Numbered from the stretch's first letter, positions 44,565-54,340 are shown. The stretch: DNA of 64,000 nucleotides from Candidatus Caenarcanales bacterium (GCA_013216135.1 JABSOS010000004.1:1-64000), one strand, 5' to 3'. Made by a program: numbers and translations. Notes: generated from the sequence alone by a model not told the origin.

Positions 44565-45256
44565 TACAAGCCCCTATCCCGATTACCTCTCATCCTGAAT
44601 AAGCGCTTCCCCTGTTGCTTTAAGCCAAATTGATTTCTGATAATTGCTTTATCTAATGCCTCTGTATAGTCTCCATCTAAAATTGCTTGCCACTCTGGAT
44701 CACCTATAGCTTTTCTAAGGTAAGCGTGTGTCCCAAAAACGATTGCATCATGAAAGTCTGCTGGGAATATAACTTCATCAGTTATATTTGAACCGGTAAT
44801 CCTAAGAAGATCAATTTGGTAAAAAACATCTAGGTTATAGTTTTGGTCAGGTGTCGGGATTACCTTTACTTCACCTTTATGAACATAAAAATATATTGGC
44901 TTACCTTGAGTAGTTAATGCAAACTCTAACTCTTTTGCTCTTTGTGTACCTACTTGTTTGAGATTTGTATACTCTGAACTTGTTCTCAACTTAATTGCAC
45001 TTATAATCTGTGGGTTCCACAGATTAGGTGAGGAAGGGGAACTTAAAACATTGTTCCCCCCTAATGTCGTGACAGTCTCAATCCTAGATGAAAAATCAAA
45101 ATTGACTGAAGATTTAAGAATTTTACGTACTGTTAAGTTTATTGCTTGAATACCTCTGATAGCATCAGAACTATCCCCTGCTGCACCAATTGCAGTTAAA
45201 GGGGAAGAACTTTGCAAACCTCTGGCTTCATTCAATAAATCAAGATACGTTACCAC
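44564..45256 (-). CDS. head-tail adaptor (tubular protein A-like)
   Basis: The 230-residue protein has the small adaptor layout of T7 gp11/P22 gp4-like proteins: a helical start (YLDLLNEARGLQSSSPLTAI), GIQAINLTVRKIL, a beta part with GKPIYFYVHKGEVKVIPTPDQNYNLDVFYQIDLLRI, then EVIFPADFHDAIVFGTHAYLRKAIGDPEW. FPADFHDAIVxGAxxxL is a feature I recognise from such adaptors. Its start overlaps the gene upstream by 17 bases. Confidence 0.75.
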   Translation of the reverse strand: MVTYLDLLNEARGLQSSSPLTAIGAAGDSSDAIRGIQAINLTVRKILKSSVNFDFSSRIETVTTLGGNNVLSSPSSPNLWNPQIISAIKLRTSSEYTNLKQVGTQRAKELEFALTTQGKPIYFYVHKGEVKVIPTPDQNYNLDVFYQIDLLRITGSNITDEVIFPADFHDAIVFGTHAYLRKAIGDPEWQAILDGDYTEALDKAIIRNQFGLKQQGKRLFRMRGNRDRGL

Positions 45257-46025
45257 TTAATTCTTTTTTGTCCTTTTTCTTGTTTGAAACTTTTGCTTTA
45301 CTCTTCTCTTGAAGCTGCTTAATCTCTTCATCTAGTGCTTCATTATTTTTTTCTTCTAAATGCTTAGTACGTCCATCTGCTCTAGCTGCATTTCCCTTAG
45401 TTTCAATAAAGTTTTGTCTAGCAACCTTTGCATCAATGGTCATTTCCTTATCTGCTTCAAACTCTTCTCTCTCCTTGATTGCGATCATCATTGCTTCATA
45501 CATGTCTTTATCAAGCATCTTCTGTCCAGAGTTCTCTATTTGTGTTCTTTTTAAAGCTTCCTCAAAGACACCCATGTCAACCAACGCGTGCAATACCCAT
45601 AGAGGGAAATGGAAACCTTTAGTTGCTCCATATCTCTTGATTTCTATATCTTCAAAATCAGGCTCATAGTGGATAACTTTTGAAAAATCTTTTTCTTTGT
45701 TATGTTTGTAGAAACTTAATAATCTGCCCCATGTTCTCTGCTTCTCTTGCTCTGATAGATCATTCCATCTATTTGTAGGAATTCTAAAAACTGGTGTATC
45801 GTACCAATTTCTTTGTTTTAAATTTGGGGTTCCTCTTCTTACAATTTCTTTGAAGAGGTGGCTATTAATATTGAAGTCACAAAATGCTCCAAAACCAAGT
45901 CTTAATGGTTTAAGACCATTGCCTGGTACAACTTTTACGACATCACCTTTATCATTTCTTATTTTCTCTTCTGGAACTACTCCATAGTCTGAAGTAAGTC
46001 CACCTTGTTTTGTTACAAATGGCAT
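45240..46025 (-). CDS. phage hypothetical protein between capsid and adaptor
   Basis: I do not recognise this 261-residue protein. It opens with a beta-like, Pro/Gly-rich part (TKQGGLTSDYGVVPEEKIRNDKGDVVKVVPGNGLKPLRLGFG). The end is coiled coil (EAMMIAIKEREEFEADKEMTIDAKVARQNFIETKG) with Lys-rich repeats. Lying between the major capsid and adaptor genes, it may be a head-completion or connector protein. Confidence 0.65.
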   Translation of the reverse strand: MPFVTKQGGLTSDYGVVPEEKIRNDKGDVVKVVPGNGLKPLRLGFGAFCDFNINSHLFKEIVRRGTPNLKQRNWYDTPVFRIPTNRWNDLSEQEKQRTWGRLLSFYKHNKEKDFSKVIHYEPDFEDIEIKRYGATKGFHFPLWVLHALVDMGVFEEALKRTQIENSGQKMLDKDMYEAMMIAIKEREEFEADKEMTIDAKVARQNFIETKGNAARADGRTKHLEEKNNEALDEEIKQLQEKSKAKVSNKKKDKKELSGNVS

Positions 46026-46083
46026 TTCAATTCATCTCCTTTCATTTCAATAAAAATATGGGGCGACTAGCGCCCCTTGCCTA

Positions 46084-47307
46084 TTAGACTCTAATTAAGT
46101 TGGTTCTGTATCCAAGTGTCCATGGTGCTTTGATGCTGGTTGTTACAGTTGTTACATATTTTCTAACTGTAGAATCACCATCAACCCATTCAGACTCTTG
46201 CTCAAATAAACGGAGTACGTCTACTTTGATTTTCTGCTTATCAGTGATATAAAGAACTTCGTTATCTTCCATACCGTCAGATACTTTGAAGTTAACTTTT
46301 ACACCATTTACTTTTGCAAATGGAGCTAAATCACTACCTAAACCACCATCAGCTCCTTGTGCATTTTCTCTTTGAAGTCTGATTTGGCTTTGGATATCAG
46401 ATAAAGTAGTTTCACTGATGATCGCATCACAGTTTGAGTAAGCATAACTTCTGTCATAGCTTGACATGTTGGTGAATGCACCACGTTTTCTAAGTGCAAT
46501 CATGTCTTGCTCTAAAGTACCTTCGGTTAAAGCACTTGTTCCAGAAGTCATTGTGTATCCACCACCTGCATTGATGTAGTGATAAATACCACCAGCCTGA
46601 GCACCGTTGCCAGAAGTTCTAGTCATTCCAGCACCAGTAATAGGATTGCTGCCTTCAATTCTTGAATCTTTGATTACTCTTTGTTCAAGCTGTCTGATTA
46701 CCGTTGGTAACAGATTTTCTTCTTGGTTAGCAAAGTCAAGTTCGTTTGCACCAAAGTGCTCAAACCTTCCATCCTTGATTGGATTTGCAATTCTGATATC
46801 GTGGTCAAAGTTTGTGAAGAAGTTGAAATCAGTTTTTGATACTGATGTATCATTGTTTGAACCGAACCCACTACCTACTTCAGCATCTCTTTGGATATAC
46901 AGTTTTGTTCCAGCTGGAAGATCTGCTGGTGTTCCATTCTTGTTACTTACATCAAATGAAGTGAATGTACCATTGTGATCAGTGATGCTCATCTTGTATG
47001 AACCATCAGTTGTTGATAACACTGATACACCATCTTTAATCTCTGTATCAAATGGATTATAGTTTGATGGCGCGTCAACACTTACTGTTGAATCACCAAT
47101 TGTATACGGTGCACTCAAAGTTACAAAACCTTGAGAAATTGCTTGTTGGAACCACTGGGATTTAGAACCAATTTTTGATACTGATCCCATATGATCCATT
47201 AGGACTGGAGCCCATACCCTTGAGGTTTTTACAATCTCAGGGTAGACTAGCTCCTTTTGGGTTACCGCATCATTAATACTTAACGCACCATTAACGGAAT
47301 TTGGCAT
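46084..47307 (-). CDS. major capsid protein, SU10/DUF5309-like
   Basis: The 407-residue protein has features of HK97-fold capsid proteins of the SU10 (DUF5309) type. It begins with a polar arm (NDAVTQKELVYPEIVKTSRVWAPVLMDHMGSVSKIGSKSQWFQ), has a long alpha-helix with LLPTVIRQLEQRVIKDSRIEGSNP, a Gly-rich GAGMTRTSGNGAQAGGIYHYINAGGG, and a beta end (VTTVTTSIKAPWTLGYRTNLIRV). It is the largest virion gene between scaffold-like and adaptor genes. Its ribosome site is doubled (AAAGGAGGAGG and AAAGGAG), consistent with very high expression. Confidence 0.75.
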   Translation of the reverse strand: MPNSVNGALSINDAVTQKELVYPEIVKTSRVWAPVLMDHMGSVSKIGSKSQWFQQAISQGFVTLSAPYTIGDSTVSVDAPSNYNPFDTEIKDGVSVLSTTDGSYKMSITDHNGTFTSFDVSNKNGTPADLPAGTKLYIQRDAEVGSGFGSNNDTSVSKTDFNFFTNFDHDIRIANPIKDGRFEHFGANELDFANQEENLLPTVIRQLEQRVIKDSRIEGSNPITGAGMTRTSGNGAQAGGIYHYINAGGGYTMTSGTSALTEGTLEQDMIALRKRGAFTNMSSYDRSYAYSNCDAIISETTLSDIQSQIRLQRENAQGADGGLGSDLAPFAKVNGVKVNFKVSDGMEDNEVLYITDKQKIKVDVLRLFEQESEWVDGDSTVRKYVTTVTTSIKAPWTLGYRTNLIRV

Positions 47308-47391
47308 ATGAAGTCTCCTTTCATCTACCTCCTCCTTTACTACTGTCTACATTTGAAATATAACAATGCGTTTAAGTGGTCAGATTTTGGA

Positions 47392-48132
47392 TTATCTTCC
47401 TTGCATTCTTCGTCTAGCAGCTAAAACTTGCCCTAAACTATGACCACCTGATTTGGTCATGTCTTTGAAGTCCTGAATGGCTTTTTGGTTATCTGGAGCT
47501 TTTTTAGTTGTTTGGGTGATTGATCCACGATGTCCACCTAGATCTTCTGAATTGCTAGTTGCTTTAGTTTCTTCTTTTGGAAGGTATTGTTTAAACTCTT
47601 TCCAGTGCTTGCTTTGTAGTTTTTTTGCTTGGTTTACAGTGAGTCTTTTCCCTTCTAGCCTTGCTTGTCTAGCTTCTTCTGCCATCATGTCTCTAAGCAT
47701 GTAATCAGCTTGGCTGATGAGTAATTTGCCTTGACTGGAGTCAGTTGTAATTCCTTTTTTCTCAAGAGCTACTTCTACTCTATCTAGGTAATTCATTGCC
47801 TCATTAGTTACTCTTTGATTATTTGCAATTTCATTTTGTTTAATTATTTGTCTATGTTCAATTTGTTCTAGCTTTTTATTGAACTGCTCTTCAGTTAAAT
47901 ACTTAGTCTCTTCTTTTTTGTTATCTTCTGGTTGAGACTTTTCTCTTTGAGACTTTAATTCTTCTACTAGGTTTCTATTCTCATTTACAAGTTGATTAAC
48001 TAGATTGTCTGAATCATCAAGTTCTTCATCTTCCTCTTCAAAGTCTGCTGCTGGATTATCTTCTTCTGTAGAAATTTCATTATCTACTAATTTTTCTTCT
48101 TGATTATCGCTATCTAATATTTCGTCTGGCAT
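47392..48132 (-). CDS. scaffolding-like protein
   Basis: This 246-residue acidic protein (EEKLVDNEISTEEDNPAADFEEEDEELDDSD) is followed by a coiled coil (NQLVNENRNLVEELKSQREKS) and a basic helical end (LGQVLAARRRMQGR). Acidic start plus coiled coil plus basic C-terminus just before the capsid gene is the standard phage scaffold layout. The frame extends five codons to 48147, but those codons (ATGAAAGGAGACACC) form the ribosome site AAAGGAG for the ATG at 48132, so I use 48132. Confidence 0.7.
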   Translation of the reverse strand: MPDEILDSDNQEEKLVDNEISTEEDNPAADFEEEDEELDDSDNLVNQLVNENRNLVEELKSQREKSQPEDNKKEETKYLTEEQFNKKLEQIEHRQIIKQNEIANNQRVTNEAMNYLDRVEVALEKKGITTDSSQGKLLISQADYMLRDMMAEEARQARLEGKRLTVNQAKKLQSKHWKEFKQYLPKEETKATSNSEDLGGHRGSITQTTKKAPDNQKAIQDFKDMTKSGGHSLGQVLAARRRMQGR

Positions 48133-48148
48133 GGTGTCTCCTTTCATC

Positions 48149-48454
48149 TCATATCAAGTCATACTCTTCTGCTTTGCTAGATACTCTAGCTAAACGGAAG
48201 AAGATTTCAGCTTTACCTTTTCGTTTATGTGCTTCTTTAGCTAAAGCTTCAGAGCTTATACTGGTGCTGAAAAATCTTGCGGGGATTGTTGCTTCACTAT
48301 CAATGTAACTAAGTACAAAAGCCCAATCTGTAGGTAAGGCATTCTCAATTTTTTCTATTGCCTCATTTAAACTCTTATCAAAGTTACTTTCAGGCTTATC
48401 TTTGCCTCTTTCTTTATTGCTAAATGATGTTCCTAAATGTCCTTTGGTTTTCAT
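48149..48454 (-). CDS. phage hypothetical protein between portal and scaffold
   Basis: I do not recognise this 101-residue protein. It has a basic, polar start (KTKGHLGTSFSNKERGKDKPES) and a helical end (SEALAKEAHKRKGKAEIFFRLARVSSKAEEYDLI). Its stop lies 16 bases before the scaffold-like start. In similar phages this slot may hold a small head protein. Confidence 0.65.
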   Translation of the reverse strand: MKTKGHLGTSFSNKERGKDKPESNFDKSLNEAIEKIENALPTDWAFVLSYIDSEATIPARFFSTSISSEALAKEAHKRKGKAEIFFRLARVSSKAEEYDLI

Positions 48455-48462
48455 GTATACTC

Positions 48463-50757
48463 CTATATTGATACTGCTCTTGCTTGTCCTGCATTAGCTG
48501 CCTGTTGAGCGAATTGCTCATTTAGTTGAGCTTTTCTTGCTAGCTCTTCTTCCTCTCTTCTTTTTTCTGCTTCGTCTTTTTTGATGAAGGTGATATTTAA
48601 CCCTAAATCTCTTGCATATTGTTTTGTCATGTCAGCCATGTCATAATCAGACATTGCTCCAGGTACAGCTTCTAAATATGCAGTAAATTCTTTCATGTTC
48701 TGTCTAGCAAAGTCTTTTGCCATTGATGTTTTTGAACCTGTTACTTGAACATCTGAATCTCTTATTGGATGAGAAAGTATCTCATAGTAGATCTTGTAAG
48801 AAGGTTCTGGAATTTCCTTGATATCTTTAATTTTTAATTTGGCTGACTCAATTTGATCTTGTAAAGCTTGAATTTGATTAATAGCTTCTTGTCTTCTAGC
48901 TTCTTCTTGTTGATAATAAGCTTCTTCAGCCTGATCTTGCTCTAGTTGAGTCGGTGTCTCTATACCAGTTTGTGGATCAATAGTGACAGGGCTAGCCACA
49001 GGTGGAGGTATTTCAGATTGAGCTAATTCTTGTAAGCTTGTAATTTGTTTAACTAACTGCTCTATTTGGTTAATGATGTCATCATTATCCATGAGTTCTT
49101 TTGTTCTTTTTTGATAGAACTCTTCGTATAAATCTTCAATTCCTGAAAATTCAAGTAGTCTGAGAAATAACTCATTGTCTTCTAATGCCTCTTCATATAG
49201 ATAGTCATTATCTTCATCTGGAGAGCTTTGTGCTTCTACTTCTGACTCTATTTGATCTCTTAGAATCTTTTGAGTGAGTCCAATCCTATTAATTAAACTT
49301 TGTTGGAGTATTTCACTATCATATTGATCTGTTGCATCAAATACGTTTAATTGCCCACTCGAAATAGCTTCTCTAACTTCTGAAGCTGAACGTCTTCCAG
49401 ATTCGGTGCCAGCAAGTTGCTGCTTTGACATACCAGAACCTGTTTCCACTTTGTCACCAACTAATCCTTGTAAAGCCGAGTATTGATTTAATACCTGGAA
49501 ATATTCTGGAGGAATAATAGCTTTTACATCCCAACCTTCATACTCTGCTCCTGGTATTAATTCTTGTGGTCTATCTACTTCATCAAAGTCATATCCATCT
49601 TGTCTTAGTAAACTTAAAGCAGGATCTGCTAGTAAAGCTACAACTCTTGATACTGATGATATGAGTTGATTTAAAAGCATTTGGTGGGATAAAAAAGGAG
49701 CAATGAAACCTTGGTGATAAAACACTCCAGGCATTGTTGTCCCTGCTGCTGCTAGTAAGATTCCATGTTCTAATCTAGAAACGTTTTTGCTAGCTTTAAG
49801 TATTAGAGTATTTCTTGAGTATCCAAATTCTTGAGCACTTCTACCATTTTTAAACTGTGGATTATGAAGTACTGTAAGATATAGCCCTTCACCTATAATT
49901 GGATCTGATTCATCTTCTAAATCTTCTAGATATAAACTTGGTACAAATATGTCATAGAGTCGAACTTTACCGTATGGGGGTGTTCTTTGTTCTACTTCTT
50001 TTTGCCTGGTCGAACCTCTCTGATCATCCCTGTTAGATAAGTCTATAAGGCTTGTTTGAGGTTTAATGGCTCTTATGATGTCTTGGTTTAAATCAGTCCT
50101 ACCAGTAAGCTCTGAGTAGTTTCTATCGTACTCATATACTAAGTTGGCTTCTCTCCATCTATCAGTAATTGGATAAACCGATAATCGGCTCAGCCCTGGT
50201 GTCGCTATATTTACATAATGTTCATCTGGGTCATAGTAATGTACAACTCCAGTGTTACCGTAATTTACTAACTCTGAAATTGAAGCTGAGTATTTCTTCT
50301 TAAATAAAAATTTCTCATTTTCTGTCTTGATAATATTTACCCATGCTTGATTAGCATCTGGAATAAACTCTTTTAAACCTAAGTCTTTTAAAAATTTACA
50401 GTGTTTTCTTTTAATGTCTGTCCATTCACCATTAATAGGGAAACAAGCATTTTTTATATTATTAACCCAACTTCTTGAAAGCCTGTATAGTATTGGGTCA
50501 TGTAATGATGAAAACTCATCTGCTTCCTCTTCACTACTTTCTGCTAGTCTTTCGTTATTAACAGAGTGATTTGTAGATGTAGCAGGAAGATTGTAATAAT
50601 CATGATATGTATCCTGTAGTATTACTCTATCTACAGCTTCTCTTTTTAAGTCAAATTCATCATTGTCTTGAACATTTTTGATTAGTACCTCTAAGTGCTC
50701 TACAAGTAAGTCTTTGTGAGCATCTGAGATATCTTCAATTTTGAATTTGTCTGCCAT
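48463..50757 (-). CDS. portal protein
   Basis: The portal forms the dodecameric DNA-entry ring. The 764-residue product has a wing/stem layout: NNIKNACFPINGEWTDIKRK-like N-terminal region, hydrophobic clip-type segment HGILLAAAGTTMPGVFYHQGFIAPFLSHQMLLNQLISSVSRVVALLADP, then the portal feature SKQQLAGTESGRRSASEVREAISSGQLNVFDATDQYDSEILQQSLINRIGLTQ and a long C-terminal coiled coil (ITSLQELAQ ... AINQIQALQDQIESAKLKI), the barrel. Its position between head-small genes and the scaffold fits. The size is like T7/P22-type portals. Confidence 0.75.
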   Translation of the reverse strand: MADKFKIEDISDAHKDLLVEHLEVLIKNVQDNDEFDLKREAVDRVILQDTYHDYYNLPATSTNHSVNNERLAESSEEEADEFSSLHDPILYRLSRSWVNNIKNACFPINGEWTDIKRKHCKFLKDLGLKEFIPDANQAWVNIIKTENEKFLFKKKYSASISELVNYGNTGVVHYYDPDEHYVNIATPGLSRLSVYPITDRWREANLVYEYDRNYSELTGRTDLNQDIIRAIKPQTSLIDLSNRDDQRGSTRQKEVEQRTPPYGKVRLYDIFVPSLYLEDLEDESDPIIGEGLYLTVLHNPQFKNGRSAQEFGYSRNTLILKASKNVSRLEHGILLAAAGTTMPGVFYHQGFIAPFLSHQMLLNQLISSVSRVVALLADPALSLLRQDGYDFDEVDRPQELIPGAEYEGWDVKAIIPPEYFQVLNQYSALQGLVGDKVETGSGMSKQQLAGTESGRRSASEVREAISSGQLNVFDATDQYDSEILQQSLINRIGLTQKILRDQIESEVEAQSSPDEDNDYLYEEALEDNELFLRLLEFSGIEDLYEEFYQKRTKELMDNDDIINQIEQLVKQITSLQELAQSEIPPPVASPVTIDPQTGIETPTQLEQDQAEEAYYQQEEARRQEAINQIQALQDQIESAKLKIKDIKEIPEPSYKIYYEILSHPIRDSDVQVTGSKTSMAKDFARQNMKEFTAYLEAVPGAMSDYDMADMTKQYARDLGLNITFIKKDEAEKRREEEELARKAQLNEQFAQQAANAGQARAVSI

Positions 50758-51179
50758 TATATTTTTAGATTTGCTGCAAGACTTAATCTCACATTTGTAA
50801 AACTTGTTGCATTGTTGTTAATCTCGTATCTTGCTCTAATCCAAGTGTTTAAGTTCTTGTCGTTAATGTTAAATTTCTGTTGGAGTAAAGGGTTTGGTGA
50901 AGTAAGATTTCCTGTAACCCTTGTCAATTGACCTACGTTTGCTGAACCGTCAACTGGGTATAACCTTACATCTCTAATACGATGAACACTATTGAAATTT
51001 GATTCTTCTGATTCTTCAATAAATATGTCTAAAGTATCAGCAACAGTACCTGTCGTCGTTGGCATTGATAGGATAATTGCAAAGTCTCTTAGATCTTGTG
51101 TAGATACTGGATCTCCGTAATGTGTCCCTGGATTTGCTGGGTTTATATCATTTAAAAGAGGGGTTATACTATCTGCCAT
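50757..51179 (-). CDS. phage hypothetical, small head protein
   Basis: This 140-residue protein is beta-rich: STQDLRDFAIILSMPTTTGTVADTLDIFIEESEESNFNSVHRIRDVRLYPVDGSANVGQLTRVTGNLTS. It resembles phage proteins that cap or decorate heads, but I cannot name it. Its ATG overlaps the portal stop... in the gene order it lies upstream of the portal, with the portal ATG overlapping its stop by one base, so the two are coupled. Confidence 0.6.
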   Translation of the reverse strand: MADSITPLLNDINPANPGTHYGDPVSTQDLRDFAIILSMPTTTGTVADTLDIFIEESEESNFNSVHRIRDVRLYPVDGSANVGQLTRVTGNLTSPNPLLQQKFNINDKNLNTWIRARYEINNNATSFTNVRLSLAANLKI

Positions 51180-51232
51180 AATTTACTCCAAAGTAAAAAT
51201 AGAGGGGTGGAAGAGATCACCCCTCATAACCG

Positions 51233-51808
51233 TTATTTAGATGTGTCTATTTTTAAGACATCATATTCAAGAACTAAAATTCCAGCACCAGCAGTTAGAT
51301 TGCCACCAGTGATATCTAGTGTTGGAATCCTTTTTCCTGTTGTGATATTTGATACATTGCCACCATTACCATCTTGAATAATGTTGTGACCACCTGCTGA
51401 ACCATTAGTTGCTACAGCTTGTGAGGCTAGAATCCCTAAAACATCATCTACAGGAATAGAAATCCCAATTGATGATCCAGCTCCAATAAATGGAGTTGTT
51501 ACATACCAGTAACCTCCGGTCACCACTGCATCACCAGGTAGTTCTCCACCTCTGAATTGTTTATTTCCTATTGTGCCTGTATCTGTTGCAACATCATAGT
51601 AAAGCTTTAATTTTTTGGATAAAGTAGCAGCTTCACCTTTATAACCAATACCAAAATCACCATTTGCATTGTTTAAAAAAGGGAATGCTAGGTTTGTGAT
51701 TCCACTTGAACTTTGAGCAACGGTTTTTGTATTAGCACTTGATTTGTCAAATATATCTGTTGCATTAGCAACTCGATTAAATTGATTATTTAAATTTGTT
51801 TTTGCCAT
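51233..51808 (-). CDS. head decoration- or fibre-like protein
   Basis: This 191-residue protein starts MAKTNLNNQFNRVANATDIFD and is then Gly/Ala/Thr-rich and beta-like (GITNLAFPFLNNANGDFGIGYKGEAATLSKKLKLYYDVATDTGTIGNKQ). The C-terminus is LDITGGNLTAGAGILVLEYDVLKID. The composition suggests head decoration or fibre. It stands between TerL and the small head gene, with 47-53 base gaps each side and its own GGAGATTATTC ribosome site. Confidence 0.55.
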   Translation of the reverse strand: MAKTNLNNQFNRVANATDIFDKSSANTKTVAQSSSGITNLAFPFLNNANGDFGIGYKGEAATLSKKLKLYYDVATDTGTIGNKQFRGGELPGDAVVTGGYWYVTTPFIGAGSSIGISIPVDDVLGILASQAVATNGSAGGHNIIQDGNGGNVSNITTGKRIPTLDITGGNLTAGAGILVLEYDVLKIDTSK

Positions 51809-51855
51809 GAATAATCTCCTTGAGGACTCAAGATCTATCTACGCTTTTAGTCTAA

Positions 51856-53478
51856 CTACAGCCTCGGGCGTACAGATTTTCGTTTACTCTTTACTTTTCT
51901 GGGCTTACCAGAACGGAATTCAACTGCTTTTTCATAGAGCATTGGAAATACATTTATGAACCCATAGCCAAGTGCATCCATTAAGTGATCGTAGTAACCA
52001 TCTTTTTCAGGATCATCGTCTTTATATTCTTCACCTGGCTTAGGCATTTTGTAAGTCCAACCTGTTTCAAATGCTGTGACCATAATTCCATGAAGGATTT
52101 CTCCATTGGTACGAATATGCATACCAGCTGATGGATTTACAATCACGCCCATTGCATCACCAACTCTTCGCGTGAACTTACTTCTAATAGCCCTTGCTCT
52201 ATCAATTGGTCTTGATTTTCTTGTGTTTACTCGTTTCTTAAAGAATCTTTCTAGCAACTTAACTGCTGGTGCAGCTGTTCCTTGAGAGTTACCATAAGCT
52301 CCTGCTGGATCTGCATGAAGATGAATATCAGCATTTGGAAATTCTCTTTCAATATAATCTCGAACATATGCCATGAAGTTCTCTAACTCCATGTCTTCTC
52401 CCATGATTCCACCGTGAATTACACAGCGATTTAATGAATCTGCTTGAAAGAACCCGACTGCTGGATAATGGGTACCAAAGTCAAAACTTGCATGTAATGG
52501 TCTGCTACTGTCATATTGCCCAGCTGAAGCGTAAGGTTCACAATGTAAGATTTTACTAAATTCAGGTACTACAGGTTTACCCAGAGGTACAGTAAACTTA
52601 AGTTCATACTCTTGATCCCAAGTGTAGGTATCTACACCTGATGCACCTGGGATTGCTTCACCATCTGGCGTGGTACCATATCGTTCACTAAAGTACCATT
52701 CCTTGGTTCGTTTCCTTGGATCAGCTGTGTAATGTAACCCAAGCACCGTCATATTCAATTCATTTCGAGACTTGGTTAATCCAGGCATGATCTCTTTGAA
52801 TTCAGAGTCCTTATGAATTTTAGTAACCAGATCTTGGAATTTAGTGTTGAACCTAGGGGTTGATACTAAGATTGCTCTACAGTTTTGTCCCTCTATTGCT
52901 GGTTTTAAAGCTTTTAAATTCTCTTCAACATTATGTTGGAAAGCAAGCTCGTCATACATTGCATTCGTGACAGTTAAACCACGACACTTATCTGAACCAC
53001 TTGGTAAGCCTGTTATTCGACTATGTATAACTGGATTAATCATCCCGTTAACACGGATATCTTTTCCTTCTTTTAGTTCTGGGTAAGGGAATCTTTTATC
53101 TAAATGTCTATATAGAGCTACACATCTTGCCCCGATAACTTTCTTTGCACTTTCTTCATTGATAGAGACAATGATGTTTTCAGAAAATGGAACAAACAAA
53201 AATTGATGCAACATTATTGCACTTCCTAAGTGCGTTGCCATCATTCTTCTTGACTTATTTAATACAAGAGTCTTTGATCTAAAGTACTCTGTAACTATTT
53301 CTTTTAAATATCTAAAAGCTGGAAAACGTTTAACTGGACTTTCTGGATCAGACTCATCAACGGTATAACATTGTTCGGTCATCCAGAGAAATGGATCTTT
53401 TCTCCATTGATTCCACTTGTAACGAATAAACTCAGGACTTAAGTCTTCGTCTTTATATAAATAATCAATCTGTGCCAG
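51856..53478 (-). CDS. terL: terminase large subunit, 5' end apparently frameshifted
   Basis: TerL is the packaging ATPase and nuclease. The in-frame part shows a deviant Walker A (LVLNKSRRMMATHLG), Walker B (AMYDELAF), a coupling segment (AILVSTP) and an RNase H-type nuclease with HASFDFGTHYP, IHLHADPAGA and YDHLMDALGYGF. The first ATG in frame (53382) cuts off good coding sequence (IRYKWNQWRKDPFLW). Upstream the frame reaches only a CTG at 53478, then a stop. An ATG at 53507 in another frame gives MTKEDWKSDTWHRL, an apt start. Inserting one GATT unit at the tandem AATCAATC (53463-53470) would fuse the two into HRLIDYLYKDEDL. Confidence 0.85.
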   Translation of the reverse strand: MAQIDYLYKDEDLSPEFIRYKWNQWRKDPFLWMTEQCYTVDESDPESPVKRFPAFRYLKEIVTEYFRSKTLVLNKSRRMMATHLGSAIMLHQFLFVPFSENIIVSINEESAKKVIGARCVALYRHLDKRFPYPELKEGKDIRVNGMINPVIHSRITGLPSGSDKCRGLTVTNAMYDELAFQHNVEENLKALKPAIEGQNCRAILVSTPRFNTKFQDLVTKIHKDSEFKEIMPGLTKSRNELNMTVLGLHYTADPRKRTKEWYFSERYGTTPDGEAIPGASGVDTYTWDQEYELKFTVPLGKPVVPEFSKILHCEPYASAGQYDSSRPLHASFDFGTHYPAVGFFQADSLNRCVIHGGIMGEDMELENFMAYVRDYIEREFPNADIHLHADPAGAYGNSQGTAAPAVKLLERFFKKRVNTRKSRPIDRARAIRSKFTRRVGDAMGVIVNPSAGMHIRTNGEILHGIMVTAFETGWTYKMPKPGEEYKDDDPEKDGYYDHLMDALGYGFINVFPMLYEKAVEFRSGKPRKVKSKRKSVRPRL

Positions 53479-53515
53479 GTATCACTCTTCCAGTCCTCCT
53501 TTGTCATGATAAGTA

Positions 53516-54286
53516 TTACTCTATTAGCTTTGGTGCTTCTATAAGCTCGGCTTTGAATCCCTCTTCAGATACTGGTCTAGTATCATTGATAAGAGCTTCA
53601 TAAACATTGTTCATTGTTAAACCTACGTCAACAACATCCTTAAATTCTCCAGTAGCTTTTCCATACATTTTTAACCATTCAGGGATCTGTTTAAATACAG
53701 CAGTATGCTCAATCTCATATTTATCTGGATTCTCCATGTACTCCTTGCCTCGTTCAAGCATCTTATTTACAATTGGAGTCATTGCAGGGATAAGTTTAGT
53801 TGTCTTTTTGACATCTTCTTTTTCGATTTCTTTCTCAGCCTTGTCTAATACTCTTTCTGTGTACTTTTCTTTTCTTTCATCAAATTTATAGGTGTTAGCT
53901 ATATTGGTTATCGTGCTGGGATTAACTTCTAATAGAGTGGCAATACCTTTCTTTGTATAACCACCTATATAAAGTTTGTATGCATCACTGACGATTGAGG
54001 TATCTTCAGTTCCAACTGGATCAGGTAATTTACTTAAATCAAAATCAGGTAAAGGAACTTTAAGCTTCTTGTTTATTTCTCGAAGTTCTTTGTCCAATAC
54101 AACTTTGCGATATCTTTCTTGAAAACCTTGATCCTGCTTTTGCTTCTCTGCTCTTGCAATTATCTTCTCTTCTGCTGTCCGAGCATCTACTAAAACAGGT
54201 TTTTCCTTCACTAAATCATCAGCAACTTCTAATGCACCATCTAGTGCACTGTCTAAAAAATTCTCTGGTGACTTATCTGAAGCCAT
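53516..54286 (-). CDS. terminase small subunit-like protein
   Basis: TerS recognises phage DNA for packaging. The 256-residue protein has a coiled, charged N-terminus (about 1-90) and an HTH-like part DAYKLYIGGYTKKGIATLLEVNPSTITNIANTYKFDERKEKY, typical of TerS. Then follow an oligomerisation-type helical region and a polar end. It is the first gene of the leftward virion module, 8 bases before the terL start at 53507. A divergent promoter region to the plus-strand gene at 54341 lies at 54287-54340. Confidence 0.75.
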   Translation of the reverse strand: MASDKSPENFLDSALDGALEVADDLVKEKPVLVDARTAEEKIIARAEKQKQDQGFQERYRKVVLDKELREINKKLKVPLPDFDLSKLPDPVGTEDTSIVSDAYKLYIGGYTKKGIATLLEVNPSTITNIANTYKFDERKEKYTERVLDKAEKEIEKEDVKKTTKLIPAMTPIVNKMLERGKEYMENPDKYEIEHTAVFKQIPEWLKMYGKATGEFKDVVDVGLTMNNVYEALINDTRPVSEEGFKAELIEAPKLIE

Positions 54287-54340
54287 GCTTTTATTATCAA
54301 TGCTAAAATTGAATTACAAATTTTGGATGGAGGCTTACAT

